Shown here piece after piece: positions 45,330 through 53,378 of a stretch of 64,000 bases of DNA. The position numbers were made by a program, and so were the translations under genes. Every line of letters starts with the position of its first letter. Position 1 is the first letter of the stretch. This stretch comes from Holophaga sp. (GTDB lineage: Bacteria > Acidobacteriota > Holophagae > Holophagales > Holophagaceae), in assembly GCA_016715205.1 (NCBI GenBank), contig JADKBC010000005.1:62001-126000 (forward strand). Reading direction: 5' to 3'. Below the pieces are notes generated by a model. It saw nothing but the letters and a program-made list of their open reading frames with translations. It made no database searches and was not told where the DNA came from.

Positions 45330-45416
45330 CTAGGGTCTAGCCTCGCAAGACACACTTCGCCCGTCGGCGGTCATTTGCCACCACCACGCCTGACGGATGA
45401 AGAAAGAGAGGGACAT
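45330..45416 (-). CDS. trpL: trp operon leader peptide, 28 codons with Trp-Trp-Trp
   Basis: ATG 45416, stop TAG 45330-45332; the peptide begins MSLSFFIRQAWWWQM. Three consecutive TGG codons (45378-45386) are extremely unlikely by chance just upstream of trpE. AAAGGA lies 6 bases before the ATG. Segment 1 (45388-45396, CCGTCAGGC), directly before the Trp codons, can pair with segment 2 (45359-45368, GCCGACGGGC) with one bulged A. Segment 2 can alternatively pair with segment 3 (45298-45307, GCCCGCCGGC). This is the complete 1:2/2:3/3:4 logic: ribosome stalling at the Trp codons frees segment 2 to block the terminator. The coding stretch is too short for routine gene callers. Confidence 0.88.
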   Translation of the reverse strand: MSLSFFIRQAWWWQMTADGRSVSCEARP

Positions 45417-45438
45417 GAACTTCCTTTGAAGTTTCCAA

Positions 45439-45467
45439 CTTTGGGGGAAGGTACTTCCCCCTGTCAA
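45439..45467 (-). promoter_or_regulatory. candidate trp promoter with palindromic spacer
   Basis: Minus strand: a perfect TTGACA (45462-45467) with only a weak -10 (CAAAGT) at 18-base spacing. The spacer is almost wholly an inverted repeat, GGGGGAAG-TAC-CTTCCCCC (45443-45461), which could be a repressor operator. The promoter begins 5 bases after the cyclophilin stop codon. Confidence 0.45.
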
Positions 45468-45472
45468 GCAAA

Positions 45473-45940
45473 TCACGCTTCGGTAAGGGTGGCCTTGAGG
45501 ATCCGATCACCGCCCTTGATGGACTGGACAACCTTGATGTCCTCCTCGCCCACGCACTTGCCGAACACCGTGTGAACGCCGTCGAGGTGCTGCACATTGC
45601 GCCGGTCGCCGTTCACCACGAAGAACTGGCTGCCGCCCGTGTCCTTCCCGGCATGGGCCATGGAAAGGGCGCCCAGTTCGTGCTTGTGGGGATTGCCTGC
45701 GGTCTCGCACTTGATCTTCCAACCGGGGCCGCCGGTGCCGGGCATGCCGCTGGCGCCTTCCCGGGTGTTGGGGCAGCCGCCCTGGATGACGAAGTCGGGG
45801 ATCACGCGATGGAATTGAAGGCCATCGTAGAAGCCTGTTTCGATCAGCTTCACAAAGTTGGCCACGGTACCCGGGGCTTCCACGGGAAACAGTTCAACGT
45901 TGATATCGCCTTTTTCGGTTTGGAATAGCGCTCGGGTCAT
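45473..45940 (-). CDS. cyclophilin-type peptidyl-prolyl isomerase
   Basis: 155 residues from ATG 45940, with GGAG 7 bases upstream. Cyclophilin motifs: FVKLIETGFYDGLQFHRVIP (catalytic Arg in FHRV), FVIQGGCPNTREG, GALSMAHAGKDTGGSQFFV, HTVFGKCVGE. No signal peptide, so cytoplasmic. It catalyses cis-trans isomerisation of X-Pro bonds. It lies upstream of the trp leader in the same direction; read-through into trp is possible because no terminator is seen between them. Confidence 0.96.
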   Translation of the reverse strand: MTRALFQTEKGDINVELFPVEAPGTVANFVKLIETGFYDGLQFHRVIPDFVIQGGCPNTREGASGMPGTGGPGWKIKCETAGNPHKHELGALSMAHAGKDTGGSQFFVVNGDRRNVQHLDGVHTVFGKCVGEEDIKVVQSIKGGDRILKATLTEA

Positions 45941-46067
45941 GGTCGGCTCCGGGTCCGCATTGTGCGGAAACTCCAGAATAGCCGGATGAACCTTCATCGC
46001 ACATTCCGCACTGGAGGTTGTTCCCATTACAGGCCGGAAAGGCTAGTCTCGAAGAATCGGAGGTTCC

Positions 46068-46502
46068 ATGAAGGGTTCCCTGCAGTCGGCTTTGTTGGCC
46101 ACCACGCTTGTCCTGGTGACAGGTGTGGCGTGTAAGAAGGCCGTCTCCCAACCCACCAAGGCGGTCCCGGCTGGCACCGTGGAATTTCATTTCACCCGCA
46201 AGGCCCAGGGCCCGCTGGAATTGACCTTGGATGGCGTTCGCGTTCCGGTGGAACCCACCAAAAAGAACAAGAAGGCCAAGGCGCTCTTGATAACCGGCTT
46301 GGCACCGGGCAAGCACCGTTTCTTCATCTACAGCCCCCGGGATGCCTTTGGCCCAGACCAAGGTGAATTTGAGCTGGTGGCTGGCAAGGGCACATATCTC
46401 GTCACCTTCGCCCAAGCCTTCAACGCCGTGCTGTATGGGAAACCGGATGCCATTACCCCCGCCGAAGGCATTCCGGGGGTAAGGGCTTACCTCGTTCCCT
46501 GA
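46068..46502 (+). CDS. small lipoprotein of unknown function
   Basis: 144 residues. Signal peptide ending LVTGVAC (Cys22), a good lipobox, followed by KK. The mature part looks like a small beta-rich domain with LELTLDGVRVPVEP and LAPGKHRFFIYSPRDAFG, reminiscent of PEGA-type surface domains; this is a weak resemblance. A strong CGGAGG lies 6 bases before the ATG. The hydrolase gene follows after 5 bases, so the two are probably cotranscribed. Confidence 0.75.
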   Translation: MKGSLQSALLATTLVLVTGVACKKAVSQPTKAVPAGTVEFHFTRKAQGPLELTLDGVRVPVEPTKKNKKAKALLITGLAPGKHRFFIYSPRDAFGPDQGEFELVAGKGTYLVTFAQAFNAVLYGKPDAITPAEGIPGVRAYLVP

Positions 46503-46507
46503 GTTCA

Positions 46508-47458
46508 ATGGGTTTTCGTCGTCTCTCCCTTCTGGCTGCAGCCTGCGGCTTGGCTGGGCTAGGCGGCTTTGTGGCCTGGAAGACCCACGCCGTGGCCCTG
46601 GAGCTCACCGACCCGCCCTTCTACCGACCCCAACCCCTTGAACGGGTTTCAAAAACCTACGAAGAATTGGCCCAGGGTGACACCGCAAACCCTGGGGGCA
46701 CGTGGCATTCGGAGGACGTGGCGGGCCTAGAACTCTGGACCCTGAAACGCCATTTACCCGCCAAAGGTACCGTGCTGCTGCTTCATGGTTTCGGGGATGA
46801 CCGCTGGGGCACCAGCCCTGCCCTGCGCTGGTTCCCCAACCAGGATGCTGCGATTTTCACGTATCTCCGGCGGGATGATGCGCTGCGGTTGGGCACGGGT
46901 GCACCCTACGTGACGTTTGGTGCCCAGGAATCCAGCAATGTGGTGTCCATCGTGCACCACCTCGAAGCCACGGGCACACCCAGGAACCGGATCATCCTGA
47001 TGGGTCGCAGCCTCGGGGCCAGTGTGGGCCTGTTGGCGCTGGCGAAACTGGAGGCGGAAGGTCCCTTGGGCGGGTTCATCTGGGAAGGCGCGCCCGCGTC
47101 GAGCCGGGATTTCGGGGAACGCTTGGTCCGGGGCCCCCGGGACCGCTTCTGGCATCCGATTCTGGCGCCCCTGATCGGTGATTTCGGCAGCCGTTGGGCT
47201 GCGCGCCGTGGGAACTACCAACGGGAGGACACGGACCTTCTGCGCAACCTGGGTCGCCAGCGCTTCCGAACCCCCAGCCTTTGCTTTCTCGCCACCGAGG
47301 ATCGACTGGCGACCCCCGCCATTCAGCGGGAAGTGGCGTCCCGCTTCGAGTCCATCCAGACCATTGAAGTGCCCACCTGGCACCTGCATTGCGCCGAAGT
47401 GCTGGGCCCCAAATACGCCGAAGCCATCCAGCACGCGACAACCTCTTGGATGCAATAG
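46508..47458 (+). CDS. alpha/beta hydrolase, membrane-anchored or exported
   Basis: 316 residues. An N-terminal hydrophobic segment (LSLLAAACGLAGLGGFVAW) suggests a signal anchor. The hydrolase core has the oxyanion loop VLLLHGFGDDRWG, nucleophile elbow ILMGRSLGASVGLL (Ser), and candidate Asp in CFLATEDRLATP and His in PTWHLHCAEV. The substrate is unknown; esterase or peptidase-like activity is possible. A terminator hairpin begins inside its last codons. Confidence 0.88.
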   Translation: MGFRRLSLLAAACGLAGLGGFVAWKTHAVALELTDPPFYRPQPLERVSKTYEELAQGDTANPGGTWHSEDVAGLELWTLKRHLPAKGTVLLLHGFGDDRWGTSPALRWFPNQDAAIFTYLRRDDALRLGTGAPYVTFGAQESSNVVSIVHHLEATGTPRNRIILMGRSLGASVGLLALAKLEAEGPLGGFIWEGAPASSRDFGERLVRGPRDRFWHPILAPLIGDFGSRWAARRGNYQREDTDLLRNLGRQRFRTPSLCFLATEDRLATPAIQREVASRFESIQTIEVPTWHLHCAEVLGPKYAEAIQHATTSWMQ

Positions 47459-47489
47459 AAAAGGGGCCCAACGGCCCCTTTTCTATTGC
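47452..47489. terminator. bidirectional terminator between convergent genes
   Basis: Perfect 17-bp stem (GCAATAGAAAAGGGGCC and complement) with a CAAC loop, overlapping the stop codon of the hydrolase gene. A4 and T4 tracts on both arms serve both directions, here also the CsgG-like gene on the minus strand. Confidence 0.9.
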
Positions 47490-47501
47490 TGAACCTGGAA
47501 A

Positions 47502-48242
47502 TTACTCGTCGTCGCCAGAACCTTCGGTGGTGATGATGCGCACCATCTTGGGGGCCAAGCGCTGGACGATGGGCTCGAAAACCTTGTTCACCAGCTCTTC
47601 GTCGTATTCCACTTCAGTGCCCGTTCCAGCGATCTTGACGCTGGTGTCGGAAACCTTTTCCTCATCCTTCCAGGTGCCAAGAATTTCGCCGGTCTCCACT
47701 TCGATCATGCGGAGATCCAATCGCCCCGTGAACGAGGCTTTTTTCATCTTCATATCGCCAGCCACCGAGCCCGCGAGACTGTTTCCGGTGACCTTGCCCA
47801 CCACGGCGCCCAGGCCCCAGCCACCGCTGATGCCGCTTTCCTTGTAGGCGAAGCGGGTGACCTTGCCGGTGATCATGTACTTCACGCCCAGCAGCTTGCC
47901 GATCTTCTGCACGGTGCTGGTGTCTACTTCACCGCTCTGCTGGAAGGAAAGCTCGCCACGAATCTCCTCGAGCCGCTCCCTTTCCACCATCCGGAACTTG
48001 CCCTTGCCGCGCTGGGTGAGTTCGGTGACGAGCAAATCGCGAAGTTGGTTGGAGATGGTGGACATGCTGTTGCCCCAACCTCCGTGGCGCCAGCCGTGCC
48101 AGGCATCGGGAGCAGCCTTGAACTCGATGATGGCCACGCGGGGCAGCTTGGCTTTCTGTTCCTTGGTCAATTTCTGGGCGGAAAGTGGCACCGCCACGGC
48201 CATGGCCGCCAAGAGCGCGATCAGATACTTCCCAATTCGCAT
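47502..48242 (-). CDS. CsgG/curli-assembly-like secreted protein
   Basis: 246 residues. Signal peptide ending VPLSAQ, then VAIIEFKAAPDAW, LRDLLVTELTQRGKGKFRMV, RERLEEIRGE and KIGKLLGVKYMITGKVTRFA, which follow the CsgG-family pattern (VAV.df, lt..L...g.f.vver..l..il.E, G..lga.yli.G.v). A second part DLRMIEVETGEILGTWKDEE also matches. CsgG forms an outer-membrane pore in curli systems, but many CsgG-domain proteins are periplasmic and not curli-related. No lipobox Cys is seen and no other curli gene is near, so the role is open. Confidence 0.82.
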   Translation of the reverse strand: MRIGKYLIALLAAMAVAVPLSAQKLTKEQKAKLPRVAIIEFKAAPDAWHGWRHGGWGNSMSTISNQLRDLLVTELTQRGKGKFRMVERERLEEIRGELSFQQSGEVDTSTVQKIGKLLGVKYMITGKVTRFAYKESGISGGWGLGAVVGKVTGNSLAGSVAGDMKMKKASFTGRLDLRMIEVETGEILGTWKDEEKVSDTSVKIAGTGTEVEYDEELVNKVFEPIVQRLAPKMVRIITTEGSGDDE

Positions 48243-48275
48243 GATGGTCTCCCCGGGGACGTGCCCCGTAAATGT

Positions 48276-48572
48276 CTAATCTTCGATGAGCTTGCTGCGC
48301 AGTTCCTTGCCGAGCTTGAAATAAACCACCCGCTTGGGGGGCACTTCGATGGACTGGCCACTGCGGGGGTTGCGCCCCTGCCGTGCCATGCGATCCCGCA
48401 GCCGGAAACTGCCGAAGCCTCGGAGTTCCACGCCTTCGCCGCCGTGCAGGGATTCCACGATGCTTCGCAGGAAGGTGTTCACCAGGAGATCCGCATCCTT
48501 CTTGGGGAGATCGAGGTTCTCCATGAGGTGTTTGGAGAGGTCCGCCTTGGTGAGAGTCTCCGTCGCTTCCAT
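48276..48572 (-). CDS. HU/IHF family DNA-binding protein
   Basis: 98 residues from ATG 48572, which has TTGGAG 6 bases upstream; an in-frame TTG at 48584 is part of that ribosome site and is not the start. LTKADLSKHLMENLDLPKKD, VELRGFGSFRLRDRMARQ and GRNPRSGQSIEVPPKRVVYF are the HU/IHF core with the RNP tip. The variant looks closer to IHF-alpha-like proteins than to HU-beta. It bends and compacts DNA. Confidence 0.94.
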   Translation of the reverse strand: MEATETLTKADLSKHLMENLDLPKKDADLLVNTFLRSIVESLHGGEGVELRGFGSFRLRDRMARQGRNPRSGQSIEVPPKRVVYFKLGKELRSKLIED

Positions 48573-48608
48573 AGGTTGCTCCAATGTGGGAATGGCTTGA
48601 ATGTCCCT

Positions 48609-48637
48609 ATCAGAGCCCTATCTGACCCCTAGGTCAA
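48609..48637 (-). promoter_or_regulatory. candidate promoter of the HU/IHF gene
   Basis: Minus strand TTGACC (48632-48637) and TCTGAT (48609-48614), 17-base spacer. The -35 overlaps an inverted repeat TGACC-CCTA-GGTCA (plus strand 48623-48636), a possible regulator site. Confidence 0.35.
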
Positions 48638-48659
48638 GGGGTTGCAAGCGAGTTCACAT

Positions 48660-48686
48660 AAAAAAAGGGGGCAAGCCCCCTTTTTT
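48660..48686 (-). terminator. pepA terminator
   Basis: A-tract, GGGGG, CAAG loop, CCCCC and T-tract; on the minus strand it reads as an 11-bp stem followed by T7, 20 bases after the pepA stop. Confidence 0.88.
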
Positions 48687-48706
48687 GCGCCTTTGAACCA
48701 AAAAGC

Positions 48707-50176
48707 TCAGCCCAGCAACCAATCCAGCAGCCAACGGGGACCCTCGCCACTGGCGCCGTGGGTGCGGTAGTCGCGCTCCTTGGCAGACCACCCGCCCGAC
48801 AGGTCCACATGGGCCCAGGAACCATGGTCCACGAACTCACGCAGGAACATCGCGGCCGTGATGGAGCCACCCCAGCGGGTGCCCGTGATGTTCTTGATAT
48901 CCGCCACTTCACTCTTGAGCGACTCCCGGTATTCCGCCACCAGGGGCAACTGCCAGAGATGTTCGCCGGTGTTCTTGCCCGAATCCAGCAGATGCTCCAC
49001 CAGCTTCTGATCTTCGCCAAAGATTCCAGACACGCCATCACCCAACGCCACCAGGCAGGCACCGGTGAGGGTGGCAAGATCCACGATATGGTCGGGCTGC
49101 ATCTCGGAAGCGTAGTGCAGGAGATCTGCCAACACGAGCCGCCCTTCGGCATCAGTATTGAGCACCTCAATGGTCTTACCACTGCGGCTGCGAAGCACAT
49201 CGCCGGGTTTGTAGCTGGAGCCGGAAGGCATGTTTTCCACCAGCCCCATGAGGCCTGTGACATGCACCGGGACCTGGGCTTCGGCGCAGGCAGCCAGCGT
49301 GGCCAGCACAATCGCCGCGCCAGCCATGTCGTCCTTCATGGTTTCCATGCTCGAAGAATCCTTCAGGGAAAGGCCACCTGAATCAAAGCAAACGCCCTTG
49401 CCCACCAGGACCACATGCTTCTTGGCCTTTTCCTTGGGCACGTATTCAAGCTTGATAACCCGGGGCGTCTTCACGGAACCCTGGCCCACCGCCAGCACGC
49501 AGTTGAAGCCACCCTTAGTCAATCCATCCACATCCAGCACCTCGATGCCGAGCTTATGCTGCTTGGCGAGCTGCTGGGCAATGGTGGCGAAAGCCTCTGG
49601 ATAAAGGTCGCCTGCGGGGGTGTTGGCCAAATCCCGCACTCGATGGCAGGCGGTGACCCCGGCCTGGATCTGGGGCAAATGCCGTTTGGCCTTGCGGGTG
49701 TCGTCACCGTTGGTGAAGAGCTCAATGCGCTCGAACCGCCGGGGCTTGGGCTTGCCCTTGAATTTCACAAAATCGTAATCGGCCAGCATGACGCCTTCCA
49801 GCGCCGCAATCTGGACTTCGTCGTGATCCAGGATGGAGGTGGCAGGGGACACGAGGCCCAAGGTCTTCCAGCCCTTCTTGAGACAAAAGCGGCCTGCGGC
49901 CCCCACGGCCTTGCGGATCTTGTTGTGGGTTACGACATCCTCGTCACCCAGGCCTACCAGCAGCATCCAGCGGCAATCCTTCACGCCATTGGGATGATGG
50001 AGGGGCACAATTTCCAGATAATCAGCTTTGAAGTCACTTTCTTCCATGACCTGCCGGGCCACCTTGCTGATGGCGAGGGGCAATCGGTGGCGCTCACGGC
50101 CTGAAAACACAGGGACAATGAGAACATCACCCGAAAAATCCTTTCCTGCTTGGGAGCTAATTTCAATGACCGCCAT
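48707..50176 (-). CDS. pepA: leucyl aminopeptidase, M17 family
   Basis: 489 residues. The N-terminal macro-like domain ends near 170. The catalytic domain has VGKGVCFDSGGLSLKDSSSM (metal-binding Lys/Asp), MKDDMAGAAIVLATL, and NTDAEGRLVLADLL, the M17 signature with its metal-ligand Asp and Glu, followed by the catalytic Arg. ITGTRWGGSITAAMFLREFV is also conserved. It removes N-terminal residues from peptides in the cytoplasm using two metal ions. The protein lacks a signal peptide. Confidence 0.96.
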   Translation of the reverse strand: MAVIEISSQAGKDFSGDVLIVPVFSGRERHRLPLAISKVARQVMEESDFKADYLEIVPLHHPNGVKDCRWMLLVGLGDEDVVTHNKIRKAVGAAGRFCLKKGWKTLGLVSPATSILDHDEVQIAALEGVMLADYDFVKFKGKPKPRRFERIELFTNGDDTRKAKRHLPQIQAGVTACHRVRDLANTPAGDLYPEAFATIAQQLAKQHKLGIEVLDVDGLTKGGFNCVLAVGQGSVKTPRVIKLEYVPKEKAKKHVVLVGKGVCFDSGGLSLKDSSSMETMKDDMAGAAIVLATLAACAEAQVPVHVTGLMGLVENMPSGSSYKPGDVLRSRSGKTIEVLNTDAEGRLVLADLLHYASEMQPDHIVDLATLTGACLVALGDGVSGIFGEDQKLVEHLLDSGKNTGEHLWQLPLVAEYRESLKSEVADIKNITGTRWGGSITAAMFLREFVDHGSWAHVDLSGGWSAKERDYRTHGASGEGPRWLLDWLLG

Positions 50177-50199
50177 AGGGATCCTCCAGAAAGATCCCC

Positions 50200-50205
50200 A
50201 TTATA
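50200..50205 (-). promoter_or_regulatory. consensus -10 element of pepA
   Basis: A perfect TATAAT on the minus strand 23 bases before the pepA ATG, with TCTGGAGGA as ribosome site between. The region where -35 should be (GTCACC) matches the consensus poorly. Confidence 0.5.
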
Positions 50206-50286
50206 TCGATCGAATTGGTACAGGTGACGTTTTTTAAGGGTTAGGCCACCGCTGAACCAAAATTGTTTATGAACTTTTTTTGCCGG

Positions 50287-51474
50287 TTAGTCTTCGCTCC
50301 CCGAAGAAACCTCCCCAATGGGCATGGGCAGGGCATCTTCAGGCAGTGATTCCACCCGCACGAGCTTATCGTTCAGGATGCGGCTGCGTTCACTCACGGT
50401 GCCCAGCCGCGTCTTGGCTTCGTCCAGCTTGCGGTCCAGGGCCTGCAGAGCCTCCCCGAATCGGCCGAATTCGGTCTTGATGGTGCTGAGCAGTTTCCAC
50501 ACCTCCGCACTGCGTTTGGTAATGGCCAACGTTCGGAAACCCACCTGAAGGCTGTTCAAAAACGCGGTCAGAGTGGTGGGGCCCACCAGGGAAACCCGGC
50601 ATTCCCGCTGGATACGTTCCAGCAAGCCCGGCCGTCGCAGGGCTTCCGCAAACAGGCCCTCAAAGGGAAGGAACAACAGCGCAAAATCCGTGGTCACTGG
50701 AGGATTGATGTATTTGTCGCGGATGTCCCTGGCTTGGCTCAGCAGCCTAAGCTCCAGGGCCTTGCCAGCGGCTTCCACGGCAGCGGGATCACCATGTTCA
50801 TAGGCCTCTCCAAGGCGCTGATAATCTTCGATGGGAAATTTGGCATCGATGGCCAGCCACACGTGTTCGCCTTCCTGAGCACCGGGCAATTTCACGGCAT
50901 ATTCAACACTTTCAGCACTGCGGGGTTTCACCTTCACATTGGCGGCGTACTGGGCTGGCGCCAGGAACTGTTCCAACAGTGCACCGAGTTGCGCTTCGCC
51001 AAGGATCCCGCGACTCTTCACGTTGGTGAGCGCCCGTTTGAGCCCGCCCACATCCTGGGCCAGGGCCTGCATTTCGCCCAACCCCCGCTGCACCAGTTCG
51101 AGTCGCTCGCTCACGAGCCGAAAACTCTCGCCAATGCGCTGCTCAAGGGTGGTCTGCAACCGCTCATCCACGGTGCGGCGCATCTCTTCCAGCTTGGCTT
51201 CGTTGCCGGTGCCGATGCGCTCCAGTCGTTCCTGTACCTGCGCCTGCAGGCCCTCCAGGCGTGCGCCCTGATCCAGGCGGCCTTGGCGCAATTCTTCGCG
51301 CAGGGGCTGAAGTTGAGTCACCAATAGACTCTGGAATTCGGTACGGCCGCGGCTGGCGGAATCTTCCACCTGACGCGCCAATTGGTCGGTGTCTCGCCGA
51401 GGCCGCCACGCCCCTATGGCGGCGACCAGCGCCAAGAAAATAGCCAGGATAAGGAGAATCAGTTCGAGGTTCAT
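50287..51474 (-). CDS. rmuC: DNA recombination protein RmuC
   Basis: 395 residues from ATG 51474. One N-terminal membrane helix (LILLILAIFLALVAAIGAW), a long coiled coil (~30-165), then the RmuC domain: GILGEAQLGALLEQFLAPAQ, HVWLAIDAKFPIEDYQRLGE (nuclease-like DxK), YINPPVTTDFALLFLPFEGL and VSLVGPTTLTAFLNSLQVGF. RmuC limits DNA inversions at short repeats. It overlaps tsaE by 4 bases (ATGA). The frame further upstream is a tsaE shadow. Confidence 0.95.
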   Translation of the reverse strand: MNLELILLILAIFLALVAAIGAWRPRRDTDQLARQVEDSASRGRTEFQSLLVTQLQPLREELRQGRLDQGARLEGLQAQVQERLERIGTGNEAKLEEMRRTVDERLQTTLEQRIGESFRLVSERLELVQRGLGEMQALAQDVGGLKRALTNVKSRGILGEAQLGALLEQFLAPAQYAANVKVKPRSAESVEYAVKLPGAQEGEHVWLAIDAKFPIEDYQRLGEAYEHGDPAAVEAAGKALELRLLSQARDIRDKYINPPVTTDFALLFLPFEGLFAEALRRPGLLERIQRECRVSLVGPTTLTAFLNSLQVGFRTLAITKRSAEVWKLLSTIKTEFGRFGEALQALDRKLDEAKTRLGTVSERSRILNDKLVRVESLPEDALPMPIGEVSSGSED

Positions 51475-51917
51475 CCCCCCAGGATGGAGCAGTCCCCCGG
51501 CAACGTCCATTCGGCGTCTCGGCCCTCGGCTGCAGGGGTCAGGGTCAGTACCGCCACCCAGTCCGTGGGCCAGGGACCGCTGCGGCCCGCCCATTCCACC
51601 ACCAGGAAATCCCCGGGAAGCACCTGTTCTTCCAACCCCAGGGACCAGCTCCCGGCCTCGCCCAGGCGGTAGAGGTCCAGGTGAAACACCCGGCCCCGGG
51701 GTGCATCGTAGCGATGCAGCACGGCGTAGGTGGGCGAGGCCACTTGATCAGGATCGCCCCCGAGGCCCGCCAGGAAACCGCGGGTCCAGGTGGTTTTCCC
51801 GGCACCCAATTCACCCCGCAGTAACCACGTTCCGCCTGGGGGTGTCCCCGCCGCACAGCGCGCGCCCAGGGCTTCTGTGGCCTCCTCATCGATCAAATAC
51901 ACCCGTTCAGTGTTCAT
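51471..51917 (-). CDS. tsaE: tRNA threonylcarbamoyladenosine biosynthesis ATPase TsaE
   Basis: 148 residues. Walker A LLRGELGAGKTTWTRGFLAG, VASPTYAVLHRYD, HLDLYRLGEAG and FLVVEWAGR, the standard order for TsaE, which supports the TsaD-TsaB complex making t6A in tRNA. The Sua5/YciO gene at 22392 could supply the threonylcarbamoyl-AMP. It overlaps nnrD by 11 bases and rmuC by 4. Confidence 0.95.
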   Translation of the reverse strand: MNTERVYLIDEEATEALGARCAAGTPPGGTWLLRGELGAGKTTWTRGFLAGLGGDPDQVASPTYAVLHRYDAPRGRVFHLDLYRLGEAGSWSLGLEEQVLPGDFLVVEWAGRSGPWPTDWVAVLTLTPAAEGRDAEWTLPGDCSILGG

Positions 51918-53358
51918 GCATGTCCCTCAAGATCGCCGCCAAACTCACGCCCAAATCCCGCACGAGCAAGGGGCCTTCACCCAACCGGTCCGCTGCGGCG
52001 CCGTGCAGCCACACGGCCTCGGCCACTGCCCGCCGAAGGCCTTCCAGGCCTTGCCCTTGCTGCGCCCAGTGGGCCATATTCGCCACCACCATGCCCGCCA
52101 GAAAATCTCCGGTGCCGCCCGTGGAAAGCCCCGGATGCCCCGTGGGATTCACCCAGATCTGGTCCAGATCACCGCCGCCGATCAGGGTTTGTGCGCCCTT
52201 GAGCACCAGTATGCCTGGCCCCTGGGCCCTCAGCCTGGCCTGCTGCAGGCGTTCTTCGGTGGAAGTGGAAAGCGCCGTCTCAAGGCTGAACAACCGCGTG
52301 AATTCACCGGCATGGGGGGTGATCACCGTACGGGGCCGTTGCATCCACCGAGCACCTTCACCCGGCCGCAAGGCCGAGGCGTCGAGCACCAACGGCCCCG
52401 TCCAAACGGGGATGTCTCCCACACCACCCGGCCCCACCAGTAATGCATCCACCCCTTCGGGAATGGTGCCATTCCAGACGTGCACCATGGCTTCCGGGAT
52501 TTGACTCGCGATCTCAGACCGCAGTTCCGCATCCACCAAAACCGTCACCAACCCCGCACCCATGCGCAGGGCACCCAGGGCCGCCAGCACCGCAGCCCCG
52601 CTCATCCCCGAACTCCCAGCGCGGATGGCCACGTGCCCCGCCTGTCCTTTGTATCCATTCCAGGCACAGCGGGGGCTGAATTCAGGAGTTTCTAGGCGCC
52701 AAACCGCAGCCTGCACCTCGGCCCGCAGGGGAATGGGGATCCGCGTTGTTTCACCGCAATAGGACTGGGCGGGTCGCAGGCCATGGCACCGTTTCAAGTG
52801 ACCAAAACAAGCGGTGCGATGGGCCAGTACTGGTACGCCCAGGACTTCCGCACTGCTGGGATCCAGCCCCGAGGGTAGATCCAGGGCGAGCACCCTGAAC
52901 GCTGCTTCCCCCTTAAGAACTGCCTCGTGGAGCGCGTTGGCCCAGGCTGCGCCCAGGCCCGTCAGTGGCAAACGCACCCCCAAACCGAACAATCCATCCA
53001 CCACCCAACCACGGAAGGATGAAAGCACCTGTTCGGGCGCGGTGGTATGGCGATAGGTGCCCCCAAGACCCTCCCAAAGGGCAGCCTGGTGGGCCGCGTC
53101 ACCGTGCCATACCGGGTTCGGGTCCAGGGTCCACACCTCCACGGTTTCCCCTCGCAATTTAGCCAGGCGGGCCAGCGCAAGGGCATCGCCACCGTTGTTG
53201 CCCGGCCCGGCCAGCACTTGCAGGGACTGCCCGGGGGGAAGCAATGCCAGGGCCCCCAGGGCCGCATGTTCCTGGAGCACCAGAGAGGAAATGCCCCACT
53301 GGGCAATGGCCTCAGTCTCCATCGCGCGCATTTCCACTGCATCCAGAAGGGGAATCAT
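51907..53358 (-). CDS. nnrD: bifunctional NAD(P)H-hydrate epimerase / ADP-dependent dehydratase
   Basis: 483 residues in two domains. Residues ~1-210 are the YjeF_N epimerase: LVLQEHAALGALALLPP, VLAGPGNNGGDALALARLAK and ALDLPSGLDPSSAEVLG. Residues ~225-480 are the ribokinase-like dehydratase: NGYKGQAGHVAIRAGSSGMS, VITPHAGEFTRLF, VLKGAQTLIG and GLSTGGTGDFLAGMVV with the GTGD catalytic loop. Together they repair damaged (hydrated) NADH and NADPH. The gene heads the nnrD-tsaE-rmuC unit and lies 20 bases downstream of the hybrid kinase stop. Confidence 0.96.
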   Translation of the reverse strand: MIPLLDAVEMRAMETEAIAQWGISSLVLQEHAALGALALLPPGQSLQVLAGPGNNGGDALALARLAKLRGETVEVWTLDPNPVWHGDAAHQAALWEGLGGTYRHTTAPEQVLSSFRGWVVDGLFGLGVRLPLTGLGAAWANALHEAVLKGEAAFRVLALDLPSGLDPSSAEVLGVPVLAHRTACFGHLKRCHGLRPAQSYCGETTRIPIPLRAEVQAAVWRLETPEFSPRCAWNGYKGQAGHVAIRAGSSGMSGAAVLAALGALRMGAGLVTVLVDAELRSEIASQIPEAMVHVWNGTIPEGVDALLVGPGGVGDIPVWTGPLVLDASALRPGEGARWMQRPRTVITPHAGEFTRLFSLETALSTSTEERLQQARLRAQGPGILVLKGAQTLIGGGDLDQIWVNPTGHPGLSTGGTGDFLAGMVVANMAHWAQQGQGLEGLRRAVAEAVWLHGAAADRLGEGPLLVRDLGVSLAAILRDMHEH

Positions 53359-53378
53359 CCAAAGCCTCCCGGAGAAGT

